Below, piece after piece: positions 1 to 8,589 of a stretch of DNA of 64,000 bases. This DNA comes from Streptomyces longwoodensis (GTDB lineage Bacteria > Actinomycetota > Actinomycetes > Streptomycetales > Streptomycetaceae), in NCBI RefSeq assembly GCF_001514125.1, contig NZ_KQ948549.1, forward strand, positions 381,081-445,080, given 5' to 3'. Under the pieces are notes generated by a model. It searched no databases. It was not told the DNA's origin and worked only from the letters and a program-made list of their open reading frames with translations. Numbering within the stretch: position 1 is the stretch's first letter; each line of letters starts with the position of its first letter. The position numbers and the translations under genes are program-made.

Positions 1-3000
1 CCGCGGAGGTGGCGGTGGCGGCGGCCGGCGCGGCCGTGGTGGCCGCGGGCTCGTGTGCCGCGTCCGCCGGGCCGGTGCCGCCGAGCTCCAGGACGAAGCC
101 CACGATCTCGTTCAGGGTGCGGAGTTCGGCGAGTTGTTCGGGGCCGACGGGGGTGGGGCTGGGGAACTGTTCCTGGAGGACGCCCATGATCTCGACGCGC
201 TTGATGGAGTCGATGCCGAGGTCGGCCTCGACGTCCATGCCGAGCTCCAGCATCTCCGCCGGGTAGCCGGTCTTCTGCGCCACGATGCCGAGCAGCGCGG
301 AGGTGACGGCGGCCGTGCTGAAGCCGGCTCGCGCGGGGGCGGCCGTCGCGGTGGCGGTGGCACCGACGGTGACCGTGGCCGGGGCGGCGTGGGGAGCCCG
401 CGCGGTCGAGCCGCCGAGGCTCAGCACGAAGTCCACGATCTCACCGAGCGTGCGCAGTTCACCGAGCTGTTCGGGGCCGACGGGGGTGGGGCTGGGGAAC
501 TGTTCCTGGAGGACGCCCATGATCTCGACGCGCTTGATGGAGTCGATGCCCAAGTCCGCCTCCACGTCCATGCCGAGGTCGAGCATTTCCGCCGGGTAGC
601 CGGTCTTCTGCGACACGACGTCGAGCAGGGCGGCGGCGACCTCGTCGGCCGAGGCGCCCGTCGCCGACGTGCCGTGGTCGGGGCGCGCGTCGTCGGACGG
701 GCCCTGGGGGGCGGCCGGGGCAATCGGCGCCGCCGGGGTCTGCGGGACCACGGCCTCGGGGCGGGCCGAGGGGGCCGGAGCCGGAGCGGGGGTGGCGGGA
801 GCCGCCGGTGCGGCCGGTGCCGCCTGCTCGATCGGCGCCGGCGTCGGCGCAACGGCGGGAACGGCCGGGGTGACCGGAGCGCTCGGAGCGGCCGGCAGCG
901 CGACCGGTGCCGCGGGGGCCTCCTGGACGGCCGGCGCCCCGGGCGCGGACTCCGTCAGCGCGCCGATCTCCAGCGCGGCCATCTCCCGCAGGATCTCGTT
1001 GGCCCGCAGGTGCGTGCGCCCGATGGCCAGCCCGTGCTCCTTGACCGAGGCCACACCGGGGAGCACCGCGTCGACGCGGCCCTGCTCGTCGGCGCGCTCC
1101 AGCAGTCCCATCATGCGCTGGGCGCTGGCCAGTTGGCCGTGCAGGTAGTCGTCGTGGAGCGCCAGGTGGTCGGCGATCAGCGAGGAGAGCCGATCGGGCG
1201 CGGGGGTGGGCTGTTCGTCTTCCACGAGTTCGCTCTCCAGTACGTCGGCGGGGGCGGCGTGCGCCGCGGGGGCCGGGGCCTGCGCGCTCTCCGGTCGCTG
1301 GGCGACGGCGGCCGTCGCCAGGGGCTGGGCCGTGGTCGCGGCCGGTGCCGGGGCGGGTACGGCGACCTCCACGGAGGGCGCGGACCGCTCGGCGGCGGGG
1401 ACCGGCGAGGTGGGAGCGGGGGAGGCGGCGGCCACGGACACCTCGGCGGGTGAGGACACCGTGGCCGCAGAGGACACCACGGCGGGCCGCTCGATCCGGT
1501 AACCGTTCTCCAGCGCGTCCCGGTAGGCGGCCCGGCGGGCCTCGGGAACGTGGTTGATGCCGTTGAGCGGCACGGTCATGCCCTTGACGGGCTCCTCGAC
1601 GGGCGGCTCGGCGACGTACCGGTCGGTGGTCTCCAACGGAAGCCCCAGGACGGCGAGTTCGGCCACCGCGCGCTTCAGCGTGAGGTCGGCGTCGCCCTCG
1701 CTCCCCGGGTCCAGCCGGACAGCGAAGTGCTCGCGCTCACCGAGGATGCGGTCGACCAGCTTGGTCAGCACGTTCTTCGGGCCGAACTCGACGAACGTGC
1801 GGAAGCCCGCCGCGTACATCTCCTCGACCCGCTCGGCGAACTCCACGGGCTTGACCAGCTGGTCCACCAAGGTGCGGCGGTTGGACGCGACGTCGGAACC
1901 GTACGACGCCCCGGGCGAGTTGGCGTAGACGGGGCGGCGCGGCTCGCGGATCTCGGCGTCCGCGACGGCCCGTCCGAACGCCTCGACCGCGTGTCCCACG
2001 AACGGCGTGTGGAACGCCGCCGAGACCGGCAGCCGCAGCGCGCGCACGCCCGCCGCACCGGCGGCGGCGACGAACCGCTCGACGGCGTCGGTGGCGCCGC
2101 CGACCACGATCTGGTCCGGGGCGTTCCGGTTGCACACCACCAACTCGGCATGCGCGGAAAGAAGTTGCTCGACCCGCTCGGGGGAGGCGGTGACCGCGGC
2201 CATGGCGCCCGGGTCGAAGCCGGTCTCCGCGGGCGGCGCCATCGCCGCGCCCCGGGCCCGGGCCAGCGCGAAGTAGGTGGCGTCGTCGAGGGCACCGGCC
2301 GCCCACAGCGCGGCCAGCTCGCCGAAGCTGTGCCCGAGGAACCCGTCGGCGTCGAAGCCGAGTTCCGTCAGGTAGCGGTAGTGGCCGGCGGCCAGCGCGC
2401 CGATCGCGGGCTGGGCGTACTCGGTGCGGCGCAGCGCGCCCTCCTGCGCGGTGCGCGTCGCCTCGTCGAACGCGGGAGGCGGGAACGCCACCCGGGACAG
2501 CGGGAGTCCGTCCTGTCCGAAGGCGGCGTTGGCGGCGTCGAAGGCGGCGCGCAGCGGGGGCAGCGCGAGCACGGCGGTGCGGCCGGGCTCGACGTACTGG
2601 CTGCCCTGGCCGGCGAACAGCGCGGCGACCTTGCCGGTCGGCGCGGCGGCGGCGCGGAAGTGGATGCCCTTGGGGTGCGACCAGGCGTCCGCCGTCGGCC
2701 GGGCGCGCAACTGGGCCACGGCCAGGGCGCGCAGCTCGGCCAGCTCGGCGTCGGACCGGGCGACGAGCGCCAGTCGCGGGTGTCCCGCCGGGGCGGGCGT
2801 GGTGCGCGGCTCGGCGCCCTGCTCCACGGCCCGTGCCAGCGCGTCCACGTCGGGCTCGTGCCACAGGTGCACCCGGCTCACCGGGAACATCACCCGCAGG
2901 TCGTCGCCGTCGCCGTGCTCCTCCAGGACGACGTGGAAGTTGGTGCCGCCGAAGCCGAACGACGACACCGCTGCCCGGCGCCGCGGCCGGCGCGGGTCGC

Positions 3001-4330
3001 GGATCCAGGGGCGGGTGCGGGAACTGACGTAGAAGGGGCTGTTCTCCCAGTCGATCGCCGGGTTGGGCCGCTCGACGTTGATGGTCGGCGGGAGCAGCTT
3101 GTGGTGCAGGGCCAGGGCCAGCTTGATCATGCCGGCCGCGCCGGCGGCCGCCTTGGTGTGCCCGATCTGCGACTTGACGCTGCCGACCGCGGCGTACTGC
3201 TTCTCCTCGCCGCTCTCGGACACCACCGCCGACAGGGCCGACAGCTCGGTCGCCTCGCCGACCGCGGTGCCTGTGCCGTGGGCCTCGAACAGCTCGATGG
3301 AGTCGGGGGAGACGTCGGCGTCCTCGTAGGCCCGGCGCAGGGCCGTCATCTGGCCTTCCTTGCGCGGCGCGTAGATCGACTTGAACCGGCCGTCGCTGGA
3401 GGAGCCGATGCCGCGCAGCACGGCGTAGATCCGGTTGCCGTCCCGCTCGGCGTCGGAGAGGCGGCGCAGCGCCAGCATGCCGATGCCCTCGCCGATGAGC
3501 GTGCCGTCGGCGTCCGCGTCGAACGGGCGGATCAGCCCGGACTTGGAGAACGCGGGCGTCTTGCTGAAGCACAGGTACATGAAGATGGTGTTCTCGGCGT
3601 CGCAGCCGCCCACCAGCATCGTGTCCGCGCGGCGCTCCAGCAGGTCGCTCACCGCGGCCTTGACCGCGCCCAGGGAACTGGCGCAGGCCGCGTCGATCGT
3701 CATGTTCGTGCCGCCGAGGTCGAGGCGGTTGGCGATGCGGCCGGCCACGACGTTGCCCAGCATGCCGGGGAAGGAGTTCTCCTCCCAGGGAGCGAAGGCC
3801 AGCTTGAACTTCTCCGCGATCTCCTCGGCGTCCCGTTCGGTGAGGCCGCAGGAGCGCACGACCTCCTTGAGGACCGGGGTCTGCAGCCGGGCCGACAGCG
3901 GCTGGGTGAGCTGGTTGGCGCCGGTCACGCCCAGGACGACGCCGGTGCGCGAGGCGTCGTACCAGTCCTGGTCGGCGCCCGCGTCCTTGAGCAGGTCACG
4001 GGCGACGACCAGGCTGAGCAGCTGCAGGACGTCGGTGACCTCGAGGGTGTTGGGCGGCAGCCCGAACTCCAGCGGGTTGAACGGGACGGTGGGGATGAAG
4101 CCGCCGCGCTTGGAGTACGTCTTGTCGGGCGCGGAGGGGTCGGAGTCGTAGTGCTCCGACACGTCCCAGTGGGTCGCGGGGACGTCCTCGATGCAGTCGG
4201 CGGCGGAGACCACGTTCGCCCAGAACTCGCGCAGGTCGCGCGACTTGGGGTACAGGGCGGACAGGCCGACGATCGCGATCGGGTCGCGGGCCAGCCGGCG
4301 GTCGAGGTCGGATGCGTGCGAAGCGTTCAC
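1..4330 (-). CDS. PfaA-like iterative type I PKS / PUFA-synthase-type subunit (KS-MAT-ACP-ACP, C-terminus outside window)
   Basis: Partial gene running off the left edge; about 1443 residues are visible. It starts at a GTG (4328-4330) followed by NASHASDLDRRLARDPIAIVG; AAGAGAG lies about 7 nt upstream. Domains in order: ketosynthase about 10-450 with DAAC active-site Cys216 and later EAHGTGT and GHTKAAAG His motifs; malonyl/acyltransferase about 560-880 with GHSFGE Ser668; a Pro/Ala-rich linker with a helical stretch near 1040-1125; two tandem ACPs whose LGIDSIKRVEI motifs put the phosphopantetheine serines at 1264 and 1375. Tandem ACPs with this exact motif and the KS-MAT-ACPn order are the hallmark of PfaA of polyunsaturated fatty acid / secondary lipid synthases (established). 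A KR would be expected beyond the edge. The product cannot be named from this fragment. Confidence 0.9.
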   Translation of the reverse strand, partial: MNASHASDLDRRLARDPIAIVGLSALYPKSRDLREFWANVVSAADCIEDVPATHWDVSEHYDSDPSAPDKTYSKRGGFIPTVPFNPLEFGLPPNTLEVTDVLQLLSLVVARDLLKDAGADQDWYDASRTGVVLGVTGANQLTQPLSARLQTPVLKEVVRSCGLTERDAEEIAEKFKLAFAPWEENSFPGMLGNVVAGRIANRLDLGGTNMTIDAACASSLGAVKAAVSDLLERRADTMLVGGCDAENTIFMYLCFSKTPAFSKSGLIRPFDADADGTLIGEGIGMLALRRLSDAERDGNRIYAVLRGIGSSSDGRFKSIYAPRKEGQMTALRRAYEDADVSPDSIELFEAHGTGTAVGEATELSALSAVVSESGEEKQYAAVGSVKSQIGHTKAAAGAAGMIKLALALHHKLLPPTINVERPNPAIDWENSPFYVSSRTRPWIRDPRRPRRRAAVSSFGFGGTNFHVVLEEHGDGDDLRVMFPVSRVHLWHEPDVDALARAVEQGAEPRTTPAPAGHPRLALVARSDAELAELRALAVAQLRARPTADAWSHPKGIHFRAAAAPTGKVAALFAGQGSQYVEPGRTAVLALPPLRAAFDAANAAFGQDGLPLSRVAFPPPAFDEATRTAQEGALRRTEYAQPAIGALAAGHYRYLTELGFDADGFLGHSFGELAALWAAGALDDATYFALARARGAAMAPPAETGFDPGAMAAVTASPERVEQLLSAHAELVVCNRNAPDQIVVGGATDAVERFVAAAGAAGVRALRLPVSAAFHTPFVGHAVEAFGRAVADAEIREPRRPVYANSPGASYGSDVASNRRTLVDQLVKPVEFAERVEEMYAAGFRTFVEFGPKNVLTKLVDRILGEREHFAVRLDPGSEGDADLTLKRAVAELAVLGLPLETTDRYVAEPPVEEPVKGMTVPLNGINHVPEARRAAYRDALENGYRIERPAVVSSAATVSSPAEVSVAAASPAPTSPVPAAERSAPSVEVAVPAPAPAATTAQPLATAAVAQRPESAQAPAPAAHAAPADVLESELVEDEQPTPAPDRLSSLIADHLALHDDYLHGQLASAQRMMGLLERADEQGRVDAVLPGVASVKEHGLAIGRTHLRANEILREMAALEIGALTESAPGAPAVQEAPAAPVALPAAPSAPVTPAVPAVAPTPAPIEQAAPAAPAAPATPAPAPAPSARPEAVVPQTPAAPIAPAAPQGPSDDARPDHGTSATGASADEVAAALLDVVSQKTGYPAEMLDLGMDVEADLGIDSIKRVEIMGVLQEQFPSPTPVGPEQLGELRTLGEIVDFVLSLGGSTARAPHAAPATVTVGATATATAAPARAGFSTAAVTSALLGIVAQKTGYPAEMLELGMDVEADLGIDSIKRVEIMGVLQEQFPSPTPVGPEQLAELRTLNEIVGFVLELGGTGPADAAHEPAATTAAPAAATATSA
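135..550 (-). repeat. Near-identical direct repeat encoding the tandem ACP cores
   Basis: Positions 135-217 and 468-550 are identical over 83 bp and encode the conserved ACP core of both carrier domains, including the IDSIKRV serine motif. Similarity continues at lower level for about 70 bp on each side. The 333-bp period corresponds to one ACP plus linker (111 residues). Silent identity over 83 bp suggests recent duplication or gene conversion between the ACPs. Confidence 0.9.
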
Positions 4331-4724
4331 GGCGAGGCTCTCTTGGTCGGACGGCGGGACCGCTGACGGTCCCTGGTCGGTTCGGGGCCCTGCGGGTGAC
4401 GCGCAAGGGTGAACGGGCCGGCGCCCACCCGGACGACCGTGCCTGTTCGGCACCGGTCCCGGTGTCGGGCGCCGCCCAGGACGGACGACGATCTGCGCGG
4501 ACGCGGCCCGACGAGGGGACCGGTCCTGGGGGTGCCGGCGCGAACAGGTGCGCCGGCCTCGGGCGTGCCAGGCTTGGGATGCCGGCGCGAGCAGGTGTGC
4601 CGACGAGGCCGGCACCGCCAGGACGGCTCCGGCCGCGACGGCACCGGCCAGGACGGCTCCCGCCGGGGCCCGATCCGGCGCACCCCCGCCCCGCGGGGCG
4701 GTGGGCGGACACCCCCGCGGGCGG
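4331..4724. other. 394-bp gap between thioesterase and PKS, with short direct repeats
   Basis: I see no credible gene here. Two imperfect 23-bp direct repeats (4533-4555 and 4580-4602, 21 of 23 identical) and a pair of 14-bp repeats (4617-4630 and 4647-4660) lie close together. The gap separates the ACP-TE pair from the PKS on the same strand and may hold a separate PKS promoter, but no clear -35/-10 pair is visible. Confidence 0.6.
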
Positions 4725-5582
4725 CTACGCGCCCCGCAGCAGTCGGGCGATCGTGTCCACCGCGTCAGGGTGGTCGAGCATCGTGTAGTGGTCGCCCGGG
4801 CACCGGTGCACGGTCAGGCCGTGCGGCGCGAGCGGCAGCCAGCCGAGCGTGTCGTCGCCCGGGATCAGACTGCGCTCGGCCTTGACCAGCACCACGGGCA
4901 GGGGAGCGGGGGTGGCCCGGTGGGGCGCGGTGAGCCGGTTGTTGCGCAACAGCCCGTCGACGTAGGTGTCGTAGAGCTTGCGCAGCCCCGGCAGCGGGGT
5001 GTCGGGCAGCAGCGCGCCGGAGGCGACCGCGGCGTCCAGGACGACCGGGAGGCCCTCGTCGACCGACCGGCCGTCCAGCGCGCCGGGGGCGAGCCGGACC
5101 GGGCGGCCGCGCTTGGCGCCCAGGTACATGCTGAACCAGTCGAGCAGCAGCCCCGGTTCGAGCGCGTCGTCGGGCTGCTTGTACTCCTCGGTGGGCGCGA
5201 TGCTGTCGAGCAGCACGAGCCGCGCCGGACGCCGCTCGGCCGGCAGCGCGTCGGCCATCGCCACGGCCAGCACACCTCCGAACGACCAGCCCGCGAGGGT
5301 GTACGGGTCCGGCTGCGGATCCATGGCCGCCAGCAGCCGCTCGGCCAGCCCGGCCACGGTTGTCGCCGCCCGGCCCCCGGTCAGCGCCGCCTCGGCGTAC
5401 TCCGGGACCGCGCCCAGGTCGAGCACGGTCAGCCCGTCGCCCTCCGGGAGCGCCCCGGCCAGTGCCCGGTACACCGTGGGGGCCAGGGCCCCGGGGTGGA
5501 CGAACCAGACCGTGTGCCCGCCGGGTGCGGCGTCCCGGAACCGCCGGACCACCGGGGGGCGCAGCTCACGCGGCGGCCGCAC
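4725..5582 (-). CDS. Type II / NRPS-type thioesterase (alpha/beta hydrolase)
   Basis: 285-residue alpha/beta hydrolase of the thioesterase family used with polyketide and peptide synthases. The nucleophile elbow GWSFGG puts the catalytic Ser at 100, LLLDS supplies an Asp near 126, and GDHYTML supplies His265. The GTG start at 5580-5582 overlaps the end of the upstream ACP gene by 17 bp, so the two are translationally coupled. It lies between the ACP and the PfaA-like PKS on the same strand, which implies product release or editing of mis-primed carrier proteins. PUFA synthases of marine bacteria usually lack a discrete thioesterase of this type, so its presence hints at a different product. 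Confidence 0.88.
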   Translation of the reverse strand: MRPPRELRPPVVRRFRDAAPGGHTVWFVHPGALAPTVYRALAGALPEGDGLTVLDLGAVPEYAEAALTGGRAATTVAGLAERLLAAMDPQPDPYTLAGWSFGGVLAVAMADALPAERRPARLVLLDSIAPTEEYKQPDDALEPGLLLDWFSMYLGAKRGRPVRLAPGALDGRSVDEGLPVVLDAAVASGALLPDTPLPGLRKLYDTYVDGLLRNNRLTAPHRATPAPLPVVLVKAERSLIPGDDTLGWLPLAPHGLTVHRCPGDHYTMLDHPDAVDTIARLLRGA

Positions 5583-5832
5583 GCTGCGTGCTCTCCTCGG
5601 CCAGGTACGCGGCCAGGTCCTTGACGGTCGGGTGGTACCAGAGCGTGGTGGTGCTCAGCTCGAAGCCCAGCCAGTTCTCCAACTCGCCTGCCAGGATGAG
5701 CGCTTCGGTGGAGTCCAGGTCCAGCTCGTCGAAGTACACCTCGCGGGAGACCTCGGAGGGGTCCACGCCTAGCCGGTGGGCGATCTTCTCGATCAGCCAG
5801 GTCTCGGCCTCGTCGGGGGTCACTGCGGCCAT
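5566..5832 (-). CDS. Stand-alone acyl carrier protein
   Basis: 88-residue carrier protein. FDELDLDSTEALIL carries the phosphopantetheine attachment Ser41, and the C-terminal part (LSTTTLWYHPTVKDLAAYL) is the usual helix III-IV region of synthase ACPs. The ATG at 5830-5832 is chosen because GGAAGGA lies about 9 nt upstream; the frame is open further but lacks ACP-like sequence there. First gene of a minus-strand run ACP, TE, PKS. A free ACP beside a PKS that already has tandem ACPs suggests a loading or transfer role (inference). Confidence 0.9.
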   Translation of the reverse strand: MAAVTPDEAETWLIEKIAHRLGVDPSEVSREVYFDELDLDSTEALILAGELENWLGFELSTTTLWYHPTVKDLAAYLAEESTQRAAAA

Positions 5833-6284
5833 GATGCGTCGTCCTTCCCGGGGGCGCGGCGGAGCCGGCCCCGAACCGTGCGAATGGTGGTGCCCGCACA
5901 CCGCGCGGCGAGGGCCGGCGGCGGGGGTCACGGCACGCCGGGGGAAGCCCGGCCGAGGGCATTCGGCCGGACCGGCGCGCGACCCGGAACGAGTGAGTTC
6001 CGGGCCGGAAAAAGGGGCGGGGAACGCGGCCGATGCTCCGCTTTCCGGGAATCGCGGTACCCCGCCGGAAATAACAACTCGTCAGTAGGTCATACGCTGT
6101 ACGGTCGATCCTCGTCGATCGGTGGATTGGTACGGACTTGTGGGTCCGCACGTCTGCCGTGCCGTCGGAGTGGTCGCCCGAAGCACGCAGCCACAGTCTT
6201 GCCACCGCGCCGAATCCCGAACAACAGCCCTTCCGAAGAGTGGAAAGAATTCCGTGTTACGGCCGGGGGCGCACGGGGCCCCGC
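5833..6284. promoter_or_regulatory. Intergenic region upstream of the ACP-TE-PKS genes
   Basis: About 450 bp without a credible gene. The segment 6060-6130 is clearly less GC-rich than its surroundings (for example GGAAATAACAACTCGTCAG), as expected for a promoter serving the minus-strand ACP gene and a site for the adjacent AraC regulator. I could not define a convincing -35/-10 pair. No strong terminator is visible after the AraC gene. Confidence 0.4.
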
Positions 6285-7178
6285 CTACCGCGCCTGGGCC
6301 GCCCGTGCCTCACGCCGGAAGGCCCCCGGTGTCATGTTGACCCGGCGGGTGAAGAACTTGCCGAAGTTGGTGACCTCGGAGAACCCCAGCCGTCGCGCGA
6401 TCGCCCCGATGGGCAGGTCGGTGTGGCCGAGCAGCCGGCGCGCCTCCAGGGCGACCCGGGAGTCGATCACGTCCTTGGCGGAGGTGCCGGCGACGGCGCG
6501 ACAGGCCCGGGACAGCGCGCGCGTACTGCAGTTGAGGGCGGCGGCGTAGTCCTCCACGAGGCGGGTGACGGCGTAGGAGCGGTCGAGTTCGCGGCGGAAC
6601 CGGAGGAACAGTTCGCCCTGTTCGCCGCTGACGCCGGTGCCCGGCTCCTTGTGGCGCCGGCGGCACATCTGGTCGATGTGCAGCATGGCGACGGCCAGCA
6701 GGTGCTTGAGCAGTTCCTCGCCCAGGCCCTGGTCGGGCCGCTGGAACTCCTCCCGCAGCAGGCACACCACCCGCCGGAACGCGAGGAGTTCGGAGCCGTG
6801 GAGCTGCCAGTGCGTGGGGCGCAGCACGTCGTCGAGCATGCCCACGCGGGCGCTCAGGTGCAGGGGGAAGGTCTCGGTGAACATGATGACGTCGGCGTCC
6901 ATGTCCGTCCGGGGGGAGAACTCGATCACCTGGTTGGGCCGGGTCCAGACCAGGGTGCCGGTACGGCACTCGAAGCGGCTGGAGTCGACGGCGAAGCTGC
7001 CGGACCCCGCGGTGACCACGAGGATCTGGTGGAAGTCGAGGCGGTGGGGCGAGGCGAGGGCGCGCACCGAACCCTGGTCGCGCAACTCCCGCAGGGTCGT
7101 CATCGCGAGGTCGAGACCGGAACGCCAAGCCGGGACGTAGGGGAACACGGGCAGGGGTAACGATGCGAAATCGACCAT
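6285..7178 (-). CDS. AraC-family transcriptional regulator with a TTA codon
   Basis: 297 residues. The N-terminal half is a cupin-like AraC ligand domain (LDFHQILVVTAGSG, TLVWTRPNQVIEF). The C-terminal third has the two helix-turn-helix units, ending in IGAIARRLGFSEVTNFGKFF and the TPGAFRRE signature. The start ATG is at 7176-7178; codon 7 is TTA (7158-7160), the rare leucine codon read by the bldA tRNA in Streptomyces. Same strand as, and just upstream of, the ACP-TE-PKS genes, so it is the likely pathway-specific activator (inference). Divergent from an IclR gene across a 140-bp region. Confidence 0.92.
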   Translation of the reverse strand: MVDFASLPLPVFPYVPAWRSGLDLAMTTLRELRDQGSVRALASPHRLDFHQILVVTAGSGSFAVDSSRFECRTGTLVWTRPNQVIEFSPRTDMDADVIMFTETFPLHLSARVGMLDDVLRPTHWQLHGSELLAFRRVVCLLREEFQRPDQGLGEELLKHLLAVAMLHIDQMCRRRHKEPGTGVSGEQGELFLRFRRELDRSYAVTRLVEDYAAALNCSTRALSRACRAVAGTSAKDVIDSRVALEARRLLGHTDLPIGAIARRLGFSEVTNFGKFFTRRVNMTPGAFRREARAAQAR

Positions 7179-7200
7179 GGGCGTTCCGGAATCGACCTTT

Positions 7201-7224
7201 CATTGGCCACTTGAGGCTTCAATG
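7201..7224. promoter_or_regulatory. Imperfect palindrome in the AraC-IclR divergent promoter
   Basis: The arms CATTGGCC and GGCTTCAATG form an imperfect inverted repeat with outer halves CATTG/CAATG, between the AraC start (7178) and the IclR start (7319). It lies in the least GC-rich part of the gap. It is a candidate operator for either divergent regulator; which protein binds is not visible from sequence. Confidence 0.4.
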
Positions 7225-7318
7225 ATAGGGGTGGTCGCCCGAATACAGCTCGAATCCGGAGGCAGCACGCACCTGACAGCACCACCGAGAACATGAAGGT
7301 GAAGGGAATCTGAACGGG

Positions 7319-8107
7319 ATGACCACTCCCCACTCCGCCCCGCCGGAGCGCTCAGTCGTCGACCGGACGCTCAGCATCCTCGGCGCCTTCGACCGGGACA
7401 ACCGCACCCTGTCACTCAGCGACATCAGCAGGCGTTCGGGGCTGCCCGTCGCCACCGTCCACCGCATCGTGAACAAGCTCCACGGCTGGGGTGCCCTGGA
7501 GAGATCCGCGGAGGGCGGCTACAGCATCGGGCTGCGCCTGTGGGAGACGGCGGTCCTCGCGCCGCGCGCCTCCACCCTGGCCGAGACGGCCCAGCCCCAC
7601 CTCATCGGCCTGCAACGGCAGACCGGGGGCGTCACCACCGTCGCCGTCCGCGACGGCCGGGAGGCCGTGTGCCTCACCTTCGTCTCCAGCGAACCCGACC
7701 CGGGCCCCTACGACGCTCCGGGCCGCCGGGTGCCGCTGCACGCCACCGCCCTGGGCCTGACGCTGCTCGCGCACGCCGGTTCACTGGTGCAGCACGAGGT
7801 GTGCGCGGGCCCGTTGCGGGCCTACACCCCGAAGACGGTCACCGACGGCCCGACGCTCACCAGGTGCCTCGCCAAGGTGCGGCGGGAGGGCAGCGCGCTG
7901 GTGCACGGCGCGTTCGCCCCGGGCCGCGGCGGCTTCGCCGTTCCGGTGCGGGACGCCCGGGGCGCGGTGATCGCGGCGGTCGGTGTCATCGGCCCCGTCC
8001 GGCTCGTCCAGCCGGCCAAGGTCGCCGGACCCGTCCACGCGGCGGCCACGATGATCTCCCGCGCCCTGCGGACGGAGGGGGTCCGGCCGGCGGAGCTGGG
8101 CGCGTGA
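7319..8107 (+). CDS. IclR-family transcriptional regulator
   Basis: 262 residues. The N-terminal winged helix (about 10-75) includes LSLSDISRRSGLPVATVHRI and the wing around LERSAEGGYSIGLRLWE. The rest matches the IclR effector domain (GREAVCLTFVSS, GRRVPLHATALG, GFAVPVRDARGAVIAAVGV). A GAAGGGAA ribosome site precedes the ATG at 7319. Divergent from the AraC regulator. Target unknown: it could control the nearby permease/hydrolase pair or its divergent neighbour. Confidence 0.92.
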   Translation: MTTPHSAPPERSVVDRTLSILGAFDRDNRTLSLSDISRRSGLPVATVHRIVNKLHGWGALERSAEGGYSIGLRLWETAVLAPRASTLAETAQPHLIGLQRQTGGVTTVAVRDGREAVCLTFVSSEPDPGPYDAPGRRVPLHATALGLTLLAHAGSLVQHEVCAGPLRAYTPKTVTDGPTLTRCLAKVRREGSALVHGAFAPGRGGFAVPVRDARGAVIAAVGVIGPVRLVQPAKVAGPVHAAATMISRALRTEGVRPAELGA

Positions 8108-8144
8108 CGGACAGCGCGACCGGGCCCCGCCGCGGCGTGCCCGG

Positions 8145-8459
8145 TCAGAACCGGGGCGTCGTCTCGTAGCGGGGTCCCAGGTCCGGGCGGTCGCTGCCGG
8201 CCAGCTCCGTGGCCATGCGGTGCACGCGGACCAGGTCGTGCAGCAGCTGGCGGGTCTCGTCCTCACCGAGGCCCGCCCGCCGGGCGATCTCCTCCAAGTG
8301 GACGGCCTCGCCGCCCCCTTCCTCCTCCGCGGTGGTCAGCGCCCCGAGGACCCGCTCGTGCCGGTCGGTCCAGTCGCTGTGCCCGCGGCCGGCGTCGTCC
8401 GGTGGCGCCGCGAGCGCCGCCGGATCCATGAGCCCGTCGTCCGTCGTCCTGCGCACCAT
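8145..8459 (-). CDS. Small helix-turn-helix-like protein of unknown function
   Basis: 104 residues from the ATG at 8457-8459, which has ACAGGAG 9 nt upstream; an upstream in-frame start lacks a ribosome site. The middle and end (VHLEEIARRAGLGEDETRQ, then LLHDLVRVHRMATELAG) read like a single winged-helix or MarR-like DNA-binding unit. Convergent with IclR and divergent from the NCS1 permease. Function not recognised; a small transcriptional regulator is the best guess. Confidence 0.7.
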   Translation of the reverse strand: MVRRTTDDGLMDPAALAAPPDDAGRGHSDWTDRHERVLGALTTAEEEGGGEAVHLEEIARRAGLGEDETRQLLHDLVRVHRMATELAGSDRPDLGPRYETTPRF

Positions 8460-8589
8460 GGCGCACACTCCTGTCGTCGTGGGGCCCGGCGCTCCGCGAC
8501 GGGGATCACCGGGCACCGGGTCGGGTAGGACTGAACCGGGTAACCACATGCGCCCCGGTATTCACCCCGGACAGGACAGGCGGACGACG

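Noticed and set aside
1550..4366. Very long plus-strand open frame (over 900 codons) opposite the PKS gene
   Set aside because: It is a mirror of the high-GC PKS coding strand; the minus-strand frame has KS and MAT catalytic motifs, while the plus frame is Gly/Arg/Val-rich without any domain.
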